Positions 1-10,800 of a DNA stretch of 15,806 nucleotides are shown piece by piece. Source of the stretch: Euperipatoides rowelli. Its lineage: Eukaryota > Onychophora > Udeonychophora > Euonychophora > Peripatopsidae. Every line of letters begins with the position of its first letter. The stretch's first letter is position 1. Where the stretch lies: the NCBI GenBank assembly GCA_003024985.2, contig PXIH01S0006868.1, one strand, 5' to 3'. The position numbers and the translations under genes were made by a program. The notes beneath the pieces were generated by a model. It was given only the letters and a program-made list of their open reading frames with translations, ran no database searches and was not told the DNA's origin.

Positions 1-1047
1 AAAAAAAAAAAAAAAAAAAAACTCCAAAATAATTCACTCAGTAACTTAAAGTAACTTTTTTATAAAGATAATATAGCTTACTCAATGATTTCTATAATTT
101 AAGTGGTACTAGCCTTCTTACTAAATAAAAAAAATTTCAAATAAAAATTAGAAAAGACCAAAAATATATTACCGGTAATAAAAAGCAAAAAAATCAGATT
201 CAAATTTAATTAGGCTATATACTGTATATAGAACATAAAAAAACTGCTCTGAACTACATTACAATGTAAAAATAATTGAAAACAAAATAAAATTCTTGAA
301 ATCTAAAAATAAAGTTACAACAAAGGATTTAACTTCAAGTTTCACCCAGAGTTGAGTATTGATGAAGGCGGATGTCGATTTTTGAAGATCAGAAAAATCC
401 CTAATACTATCTTTAAACTAAAACTAAACTACTTTAAACAAGTTACATTTACACCCAAACGCTTATATTTTAAAGATCAAAGTAAAATGACAATTTATTT
501 TCTGACACTAGCTTATTTTTTTGATTTTTATTTAAAAAAAAAAGTTAAGTACAGTAATGATATAAATAAAAGATTTCCTTGGGTTGCTAAGAAATTTAAC
601 GAGTTAGTGAAACTAAAAAGAAAATATTATATTATTTAGAAAACTGATCACCCACACCATTCATGTGCCCTGTTTAAGTCACTTATATTTGCAGTTGATT
701 TTCTGCCAGCAAACAATGACACATTTTTGTTAATGATAAATTTAGTAAATGGCTACTTTGTATAAGACCAATCATGGGGTTGAGCTCAAAGCCCAAATTT
801 AGGATGATTTATTTATGATTTGATAAGATAAGCAAAACTACCAAGATAATTATTTACATTACAAAAATAATTATAACATATTAAAAAATTAAATGATGCA
901 AAATTATTTACTTTTATAAAAATAACTATTTTTTTTTAATATCGGAATATAAGTTTTTTTTTTTTCTTACTTGAGTAAGCCACATGTTTCAATGGCTACC
1001 GCTTGATCTTCTGGTGGACATTCTTCAATAAGACATGGCCCTCCATC
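1..1047. repeat. Perfect direct duplication, copy 1
   Basis: Comparing line by line, I found no difference from 2389-3435 at a constant offset of 2388, including every homopolymer. It starts with a 21-A run at the very first base of the window and ends inside a coding exon. Contents: AT-rich intron sequence, an open frame at 352-639, and the truncated E7 stump. Its left limit may lie outside the window. Confidence 0.95.
971..1047 (-). pseudogene. Truncated duplicate of exon E7 (3' 77 bases)
   Basis: These bases equal 3359-3435, the last part of E7 from GGPCLIEEC to the donor. The copy stops abruptly at 1047; beyond it the sequence is unrelated, so the acceptor and the VWD part are missing. 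It lies downstream of E8 in transcript order. By chance or not, an ATAG at the break could serve as an acceptor and would join E8 in frame, but its upstream tract is purine-rich and the product would be a second partial C8 start. I treat it as a non-functional fragment or an assembly product. Confidence 0.75.
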
Positions 1048-1067
1048 TATCATACTCTTCTTTTTTT

Positions 1068-1111
1068 AATAAATAATAATAATAATAAAACAAATTTCAA
1101 TTATTATTATT
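1068..1111. repeat. AAT microsatellite pair forming a hairpin
   Basis: An (AAT)n run at 1072-1087 is followed after about 11 bases by an (ATT)n run at 1099-1111. The two can pair over about 12 bp. It lies just beyond the break of duplication copy 1. Confidence 0.75.
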
Positions 1112-1183
1112 CCAGTTCTTCCGTCCATTCGATAAGCATGCGTCTGGATCACGGACTCAACAATTTCCTTCAGCAAAACTTAA

Positions 1184-1290
1184 TCACATGATATTACTCA
1201 CGTGATATTCTCTGCCGAGTCTGCCGAGCATTTTTGAAAATATGTTTTCTCTCTCCCGGCAGAAGAAGAGACGGCAGAGCTGGCAGAGCC
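1184..1290. repeat. GC-richer inverted repeat, possible transposon remnant
   Basis: A 14-base near-tandem unit (TCACATGATAT / TCACGTGATAT, 1184-1208) leads into an imperfect inverted repeat. CTCTGCCGAGTCTGCCG at 1210-1226 pairs with the reverse complement of 1271-1288 with one gap. The base composition stands out from the AT-rich surroundings. No terminal inverted repeats or target duplication could be fixed, so the element type is unknown. Confidence 0.5.
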
Positions 1291-1673
1291 TGTAAAAACG
1301 CACCCATAGTTATTAATCATACTGATGTAAAATTGACAAAGTGTAACTGGGGCATTGTTTAGCCATGTTAAAGTGCAATGTAATTAAGGGCAGTTACTTG
1401 AATGATGTGATAGTTTCTCTATTGGCGTGGGTTGCCATCTTCATTTTGCCGTATTAAATGTGTAGATGTTCTACATTTTTGTGTCACAGCATTTGCTGAA
1501 ATTAAAGCGTAATCACTTACTAAAGTATATGTGTGAATTTGTCATATTAGATCATATATTTTATGAGCTATATAAACCAAGGTTAATGTGATATAGTCGG
1601 ATTCATTATAAAAAAACTTAACAATAAGCCCCTTTTCCAATTAAATAAGGCCCTGAAATAAACCAAGTCATAC
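1291..1673. other. Non-coding stretch left of E8
   Basis: I see no exon, RNA gene or clear repeat here. A TIL-coding exon would be expected next on the minus strand and I could not find one. The open continuation of E8 to the TAA at 1618-1620 lies here. Confidence 0.4.
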
Positions 1674-1876
1674 CACATTTATAAGGAGTTCTCCAGTCAA
1701 CTGCTTTACCAGTTTCTTGTTCACATTTCTGGGCATAGATTTGTAATGCATCACATTTACATTTTTCAGGATCTTTTTCTTTTAGAATGCAATCACACAT
1801 AATTCCTTCACAAGCTGAAACTAAGAAGTCTTGAGGAATAAAATTTTTACAATGGCTGAATACTGATGAAGGAGAT
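1674..1876 (-). CDS. Exon E8: C8 domain
   Basis: The acceptor is TTTTAATTGTAG|AT; its first base completes the Lys codon begun in E7. Sixty-seven codons follow, with FSHCKNFIPQDF, ACEGIMCDC, KCKCDALQIYAQKCE and VDWRTPYKC. This is a clear C8 pattern (F-S-x-C-H, P-x-x-F, C-x-x-x-x-C-x-C, C-x-C-D-A-L-x-x-Y-A, W-R-T-P). The proposed donor is TGTG|GTATGA, phase 1, directly after the last C8 cysteine. If that donor is not used, the frame stays open to a TAA at 1618-1620, adding 18 residues. I prefer the donor because a TIL domain normally follows C8, but no such exon is seen to the left. Confidence 0.85.
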
Positions 1877-4800
1877 CTACAATTAAAAAACAAACAATCA
1901 AATGATAAGCAGTGTCAAAATCATTTAATTTTAACTGCGCATAGCATAACAATCAAAAGACTAAACAAGCTTTTTTATTGTTCAGTGACAGTTAAATGCT
2001 ATTATTTATGTAAGGGTTCTATCCTGGATAGTGGCCCAAAAAATAAAACTTTACAAATGAAAGGTTATTCTCTTTATTGGTTGGCAAGGCTCACTTTGAC
2101 ATTGTAGCTATGTTAAAATAATAACTGTTATAAATGAATTATATCTCCCATAAGCCTTCGTCTTTTTAAAGAAATTAATTCTAACATTTAAAGCATATCA
2201 GATTATGTTAATTTATCGATCCCTAATACTATCACTTAATTTCGAATCCAACTTATACATTTTTTTAAATACCCTTACTAAACTTCTCACTTTGACTTCT
2301 AATGTGCCTTATCAAAAGCATTCTGAAAATCTTAGAAAACTACATCAACTAAAAAAAATAAATCAAGGAGCTGGCCAAATCGCTTATCAAAAAAAAAAAA
2401 AAAAAAAAACTCCAAAATAATTCACTCAGTAACTTAAAGTAACTTTTTTATAAAGATAATATAGCTTACTCAATGATTTCTATAATTTAAGTGGTACTAG
2501 CCTTCTTACTAAATAAAAAAAATTTCAAATAAAAATTAGAAAAGACCAAAAATATATTACCGGTAATAAAAAGCAAAAAAATCAGATTCAAATTTAATTA
2601 GGCTATATACTGTATATAGAACATAAAAAAACTGCTCTGAACTACATTACAATGTAAAAATAATTGAAAACAAAATAAAATTCTTGAAATCTAAAAATAA
2701 AGTTACAACAAAGGATTTAACTTCAAGTTTCACCCAGAGTTGAGTATTGATGAAGGCGGATGTCGATTTTTGAAGATCAGAAAAATCCCTAATACTATCT
2801 TTAAACTAAAACTAAACTACTTTAAACAAGTTACATTTACACCCAAACGCTTATATTTTAAAGATCAAAGTAAAATGACAATTTATTTTCTGACACTAGC
2901 TTATTTTTTTGATTTTTATTTAAAAAAAAAAGTTAAGTACAGTAATGATATAAATAAAAGATTTCCTTGGGTTGCTAAGAAATTTAACGAGTTAGTGAAA
3001 CTAAAAAGAAAATATTATATTATTTAGAAAACTGATCACCCACACCATTCATGTGCCCTGTTTAAGTCACTTATATTTGCAGTTGATTTTCTGCCAGCAA
3101 ACAATGACACATTTTTGTTAATGATAAATTTAGTAAATGGCTACTTTGTATAAGACCAATCATGGGGTTGAGCTCAAAGCCCAAATTTAGGATGATTTAT
3201 TTATGATTTGATAAGATAAGCAAAACTACCAAGATAATTATTTACATTACAAAAATAATTATAACATATTAAAAAATTAAATGATGCAAAATTATTTACT
3301 TTTATAAAAATAACTATTTTTTTTTAATATCGGAATATAAGTTTTTTTTTTTTCTTACTTGAGTAAGCCACATGTTTCAATGGCTACCGCTTGATCTTCT
3401 GGTGGACATTCTTCAATAAGACATGGCCCTCCATCACCTTTCCAACTGGCACCAAAATCTAATACATCCTTTACTAATGAGCCTTGAGGTGTTTGGAAAT
3501 CATCAATAGATATATTATTAAAATTTCCACACATACCATTAACAGAATCCATCAAGATAGTAGAAGCCTAATAAAGTAAATAATTACATACCGTAACACA
3601 TTTGAAATCAGTTCTTTGAAATTAAAGAAGAGATATTGCTAACAATGGAAAGACATCAAGATATTTTTTTCATTAAAGCACCATTTGAGAATTATTTAAT
3701 GGCAATTAATAACAAATTTAAAACTAAACATGTATTTAACAATTTGAATAAGGATGCATCAATATGGCCTAAAATGCCACCTAATTTTAAAGAGTATAAT
3801 TTGGGCTACAGAGACCTAAGAATTCTGTTCTGAGATAAGGGAAATGATTTTTCAGCAGTCAAGAAAAAAAAAACAATAGTTCCAAGAAGACTCGTACTAT
3901 AACCTTGACTAAGCTTTGCTAATCACCTAAGAGATAACATTAGCATTATGACAAAATATTAACTAAGTAAAATTATATAAATCTTATGGATAATTGAGTT
4001 TGCTTGTGCTTAGTTTCGTAAACGAAGAAACAAGCAAATAAAAACTGTGTTTGAGATCAAAATTACAAAGTATGCCTATTGTCAAAATTTATACAATTAT
4101 ATTATTTTTTTTCCTTCTGAATTTTTGTCAAAATGTTACATTGTTGTATTTAATTATGTATTAAAGATTTTAACTAAATTTGAATTTGTAAATTAAAGAA
4201 CATTGTAGGCCTACTTATTTAAAAAATAATAACTTTAATAAAAATTCTCAAAATTTCTGAGTACAAAAAGTAAAAAATACTGCATAAGAAATTGGAAAAT
4301 TTTATCATACAATTTGTTATTTATGCAATATTGCAATTATAGTGACTTTATTGGCTAATCTTAATTTAAAAAAAAAAGGCAAGAATTTTACTATAATAAT
4401 ATTGATAGTTTTATTTTTAATGCAATAAGAGGTCACAGCCTCACACATTTGAATATTATTTTTTTTAACAAAATAGTATTTTCCCATGATTCCATATTTG
4501 GCCCCATTTTCATTTTTGAAGACAAGAATTACTTGTTGAAACATTTGAAAACTATAATTTTTTTTTTCTTTTTAAATAATTGATTTTTATTTTCCTGATC
4601 TTTAATATAATTATCAATTGATGTATATTTACTTTAATATTTTTTGGTTATTTGAATGAATAATAGTAATAATAAAAATAATAATAATAAGAGCAACAAA
4701 AATAATTATACTATCATGATAAAATAATAATAATGAAAATAGCAATAATAATAATAATAACAACTAATGATTATAAACAACAATGATAATATGAAAGAAA

Positions 4801-7800
4801 TATGAAGTTATTTACTTCAATTTTAACAGTGTAATCAGTACTCCAGTGAACAGTAAATTTATCCGGAATCGACTTGACAAGGATTTCTTCTCCTACTATC
4901 CAAATATGAATGTCTTTTAAGCGGCGACTCAAAAATTTTAATTGAGACTCTGTGAAACTCTGACCATTCACTTCAATATATTTATCAGATCCAAGATATA
5001 TTGTGTTACCATACATCTTAATTTCTAAACTTCTTGGACATTTCTTACTATTCTTTGGTGAACACTCTTGCTGGACTAGAATTTAAACAAAAAAAAAAAA
5101 AATCATATAAATAATACACTATGGAATATTATCAAATTTATTTTTAGATAAAATTATCTTATACGCATGAAGAATTGAATATGTGATATGTAAAGCCATA
5201 GAATTTTCATGAGCTATGTTTTAATGAATTTCCCTAAAAACTTGCTATAATCATTTTCCCAATTATAATCAGGAAATGAAAAAAAAGTGGAATTGGCTGG
5301 TTTTTTCAAATCAGCTCCAGTGCTCTCTCCATAAATTTGTACAATCCGGTTGGAATGAAGCAATGCCCGGGTGTACAAAAAATTTTTGATTATAGTCTTG
5401 TTTCGCATACAGAATTTAGTGTGTATCAGAGTGAATATCCTAAGCTCTCCAGATTGGCTTGTAACGCAAGAAACCAAGCTGGTCTTGGGAGTCTTGAAAC
5501 TAGTTCGATTTTTCATCACTATTAATTACAAATGTCTTAAATTATTTTTCCATTCCTGCTCATTATTTTCACATGTCAATTCACAAGATTAATTAGCCGG
5601 GTGATCATTAAAATCAGCCGGGTGGTGCACCTGTCCAAAATGTTCTGGAAAGAACATCAAGCTCTTCAAATAATATACTCTTCTTCTTTCGCCACTTGTA
5701 TAATCTTTTTTATTCATTTTGACTTTTTCTCTCTCATACTATTCCTGAAAACTCAATCACATACACTTTCTTCCTCCATTAACTGTAATTTCCAAAACCT
5801 CTTCAATTTTGCTTTCATTTCCCAATCCTCAAACAAATTCCAACCCAGATCCTCCTAAATTACCTCCACTGCTGTAATAACATCTTGTGCTGCTCTATGA
5901 ACAATACGTGTAAATAAATTTAACATATAGAGTTTACACCGAGAATATACGGTACCGGTACCCTATAATTTACAAATTCAACTAGTGTTAAAATAAAAAA
6001 TTACATTATATAAGGAATTAGATTAATTAAATGATTTAACATATTTAAATCTGACTTTTAACTTTTACTATTTTAATTGCCATACAATTCTCAATTTAAA
6101 TAAATTTAGAATCCGAATTGAAATTGAGATGAAAATACAGTATGTGAGATTGATTTTATAATATGTGAGGCCATATTGATGACATCACATTAATGTGATT
6201 TACAATATGAATGATTTTTTTAAAAATTGATTTATGTTTAATTTTACCTAAAAAATATTTGATTAATTAATAAACTGCAATATTTTATCTAAAACATATA
6301 AATATTCCAAAGTTTGTACTAGGTTAAAAAATAAAAAAAAAAACTTCCCGATGACATCAAATTGACGTAGCCAAATACTAAAATCTTGCTAACTATCCCA
6401 TAAGCATTTGCGTCAAAAGATTTTGTGCCATTAAATGTGTGACAGTTCGATCTTTTACAGATCAATCGAATTGTGTATAAGTTTATTAGCACTAAATGTT
6501 TTGGAAGCCTTATTTTTATTATTTATAGTTGGTGGTTTTTATAAAAACAAAATAGGCATTTGTATTACTTTTTAAGCTCAATACACTTATATATTTCTTA
6601 TAGATAAGATTACTTATCTACTCTGTATACCATCTAGTAAACTCTGCATACTAGGTGGTGTATAGAGTAGATAAACAGAAGTAATTTGTGGGATGCATAC
6701 AAATTGGAATTAAGGTGGCAATTTTCAAGTTCCTACCTTTGTAGGAAGCTTCTGAATTTTGATGACCAACAAATAAACATTTTGATTTATTACCGTATAT
6801 GGGATAATTTAAATTTTTAAATACTGTATATTGTAATGGATTTAAATAGCCATTTTTAAATTATACAATTAAAACAGAAGAATGTCATTGGAAATTTTTT
6901 TTGAAACAATATGCTTTTAATATGAAGTAATATATAAGTATCATTGTTATAAATACAATATAAATTCCCTTTGACTACTTAAGAGGTACAAAAAAATAAA
7001 ATACTACTACTACTACTACTACTAAAAACATAATAAATATATGTTAATATAATTACAAATATAAAGTAAAACAAAGCACATCGACCTACTTTTGACTCGA
7101 AATCTAGGATTTTGAACTTTAGAGTCTTGAAATAAAATATGATCACAGATTACATATTTGTACTGAGTTTCGTCAAATGTATTGAACTCATCTCCAATAA
7201 GTTCACAAACTTCAATACCTAAAATTGATATAAAACAAATTAAGAAAATTTTAAATAATCATTCAAAGTTTTAAATTACATACTTACTGTAAATTTTTAA
7301 CTTTAAATTATTTTTTAAAAATGTCTATATAGGGTACTGTTTACATATAGAAATTATCATTATTAAAGCATTTATTATGTAGATTCACTCACTACAGCAG
7401 CCTACATTACATTAAATTTTTTACAAATGGAAAGAAAAATTAAATTTCATTAATGTCTTAGCACAGATTACAATATATTTGATATTTTTTTTCTCCTCTT
7501 CCTGTTTTTCTCAAACAAAAAAATAAATAAATAAAAATAAGTAGAAAAGTTATTTTAAAAATTAGTAGGATAATTTGCTTTCAATCTGTTAGGGGCCCGG
7601 ATATAGAATTCTACCTAAATTGAACTTAGCCTCCTACAACTTTACCGTCATATTCAATTTTATTGCGATTCATGTTTATGCTGTGGTTCCTAGTTTAGAT
7701 AGGCAAGTCCATTTTACATGTCAGCTAGGGATTATTTTAATATTGCAGAAGTTAGCTGGTTCCAAGATGGTACAGGGCTAGCGAATGAAGAATTGGTTTC

Positions 7801-10800
7801 CATAGTAGCACATTGGTGTATGTTACATAGGCTTACTGTCGAAGTTAGGCACAAGCCAGGTGCTTTTATCACTACTATATTTGGAAGTCTTTGAATGTTT
7901 TAGGAGGAATTATTGTATATCATTTAAATTTGTAAGGGAGCAATTTGTGTACTCGAATTGATTCTCTTATCTTCTACAAAAGCAAATAGGAGTTTAGCTT
8001 TTACTGATAGGCTAGAATAAACCCTACCTCATAATATATAACATATACATATACCAGGATACTACTGTATGTACTAAAATTAAGAGCAATTATTATTGTT
8101 TACCTGGAGGTATAAGTGGAGGTACAGTTGTCAGTGGTGGTGGAGTATAATATGGTGTAGTTGCTGAAATGGAAATGCAAAAACAGAACATTTAAATCAT
8201 AAGGAAAAATGCATAGCCTAAATTCAACATTTTCTACATTTTTTTAATATTTAAATTTCTGACAATATTGTAAACAAAGAATCCCTTTCCCTACAACATA
8301 ACATTCTGGACAGAAGTTAAGTAAAAGGGCAAAATAGTACAGAGATATAAAGGTCTGATCTAGGCAGTAATTTAGCCATTGAAGAAAAAAAGTATACTCC
8401 TTTTTTCAAAAGTTATATTAAAAAATATATCAATGCATTTTTACCAAACTACTATTGTAGACATTAGTTTCATTTGGAAACTGATGTACAGTATCTTAAG
8501 AATTGTTGATACAATTTAAAGTTTTTAAAAATCTTAAATTTACACTAATGGTTATGTACTGATGTGCTGTGTATTATGGTAATAGGCTATGTTAGTTTTT
8601 CAGTGCTATAATTATTCCTAAATCATTATGGGAATTAATTTATTATCTATTTTATAATTACATCCGTTATTTTTTATGACCCTGGAGTGTTTAGCATACT
8701 TCCCAATATCACACAATATACTGTAGACAATAAAGTGTTTTTTTTTTTTTTTTTGGGGGGGGGGGGATGACTCGGCAATGGACACCTGGGCAACACCGGG
8801 TACTATAGCTAGTTGTAAATAATTGTATATGCTCATATAAACTGTTTTTTTTTTTAAATTAAATTTAACGTTTTTTTTAATACCATAGAATAATTACATC
8901 TAGATATTTTTTAAGAGTTAATTGGTCATTAGAATCGGCTATATTGGATATAATCTGATTGATATAATAAACCTAACCCCACCCCCTAATTGGATTATTA
9001 TTTCATTGTTATTTATTGTAAAAAAAATATATAAATAAATTACAAGAAAAAAATAATAATAATAATTTAAAAAAAAAATAGTTTAGGACTAGGAATAACC
9101 TTGCTGGACTGTGGCCTGTTGTTGTCAGACATATTTTCATTTATTTGTATATACAGTAATTTATTGCTCTTAACATAATTTTAAAATTGACATACTTTCA
9201 CAATTTATTTCATCATCAGGGCAATCTTCAAAGCCATTACACCACTGTTGTTCATAGATGCATTTCTGATTGGTTGGACAAATCCTTTGACCAGGTGGAC
9301 ACTTCTGGCATTCACATTTACAATCATCAGTCAGGATAAATGTTGTATGCTATCGACAATTGAGATGAAATTCAATACATTTCAATTTAGGTTTATAAAC
9401 AGAGATTTACTTAGTAATGTCAGTGTTTGGAAATAACTATCTAAATTTTAGCAAAACTATGTAACAAATTCCATTTTTTTTATTAAAGAGTAGCAAAAAC
9501 AAGCTATAAAAGAAAAAGCTTTTAAAATTGTTGTTACTTTTATAGCTTTAGTATCTTTATAGCTGTTTATTTTTTTTTTTTAAGTAATCATTCAAATTCA
9601 ATCTTTATTGTTTAAGAACTTGAATAAAAGTTCTTGTACAAGATCAGTAAACAGCAAGAAACATACATCAATTATATCTAAAAATATACATCAAAATTGA
9701 GTCAAAATGAAATAAAAAAACAATAATACAGTAAGAATGGGAATTGTAAATTATTAATGTTACAATGTAAAAAGTAAATAAAAAATCAGATATCACATCA
9801 TCTAGATAGAAAGAAAGGTACAAAATAAGTTAAATTTAAATCAAGATCATCTCATTAGTTATTGAAAATCAATGGGATTAAAATCTAATCGAATATAAAT
9901 CTTTAAATGTTTTTTAAAATGACCAAGAGAAAATTCGAAAAGTGACCTAGACAGATCATTCCAAACCCAAATATTTCTTTGAGTGATAGAACATTTCAAT
10001 CTATTAGATTTGGACTTTCTCTGTAGAATCCCAAATCGATGAGCAGATCCATATATTTTAGATTTCAAAGCAAATAAATTGTCATCATTTCTATTGATAA
10101 CTACCGGTACCTTCTTGTAGATAAAACCAGATCGTTAAAGATCTTTCTCTGCATAACAGACAGAACAGTGATTTCCTTTAATCTAATTTCATAAGATTTT
10201 TTAGATAAAAATTTTATTTTCTTAGTAAGATTTCCAAATATTTTTTCTAGATGTTTGATATTTTTTTTGTAAACATTATTTATAACAGAATTTCCATAAT
10301 CAATGCTAGGTTGTATATACTGTATATATACAGTATATGTCCGATATTAGACTAACTGTCCAGGATTTCAATGCTATCAATAGCCACCATAATGAATTTT
10401 AATATATTATGAGTAGTCTCCGAATCCATATGGTTTTACTCAAAGTCAGAGCATGTTCCTAGCGTGCTTTGATTTAATTAACATCCACAGAGCTTCATTG
10501 TCAGAGTTAAAACCTACTCTTACTATTAATTAACATCTGACTTTTCTGGATTCAGAGCGTGCTCTAATGATCAGGGTGTGTTCCGAGAAACTTAACATAT
10601 GCACTCTTTATCTTCTCCAAAGGGATGAATTAAGCAGTGCTAAAAAACTGAAAATGAGAATTAAAGTGATCAGTTAATAAATATGGTGCTGTGTTTGCTG
10701 AAATGTATGACAAAATGCATGTACATTATCTACTTATAAACTTAATTGTTTTAGGTTATGACATATAATTTAAATCTTAGTTTTATCGGACTAGATGCTT

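Larger units (their letters stand above)
5076..7089. other. Intron E5-E6
   Basis: The long intron is non-coding. About 5250-5700 is less AT-rich and has overlapping open frames on both strands (5214-5519 minus, 5337-5592 plus). None matches a family I know, and the patch looks like an unclassified repeat. 5951-5962 is the perfect 12-bp palindrome GGTACCGGTACC. Hairpins and a microsatellite are listed separately. Confidence 0.55.

Noticed and set aside
352-639. 95-codon plus-strand frame (also 2740-3027)
   Set aside because: It has no ATG (opens at TTG), lies in intron DNA and is AT-rich. Its PW plus basic end only weakly recalls a LINE linker. It occurs twice only because the DNA is duplicated.
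1003-1191. 62-codon plus-strand frame
   Set aside because: It crosses the duplication break and an AAT microsatellite, on the strand opposite the exon stump.
2205-2420. Plus-strand frame with faint LINE RT resemblance
   Set aside because: It is too short, runs into the poly-A, and its order relative to the 2740-3027 frame is wrong for one element.
3636-3833. 65-codon plus-strand frame in intron E6-E7
   Set aside because: It has no recognised family, no splice or promoter support, and no convincing domain pattern; kept only as a remark.
8618-8836. 72-codon minus-strand frame with Pro and Lys runs
   Set aside because: The runs are translations of the G12 and T17 tracts.
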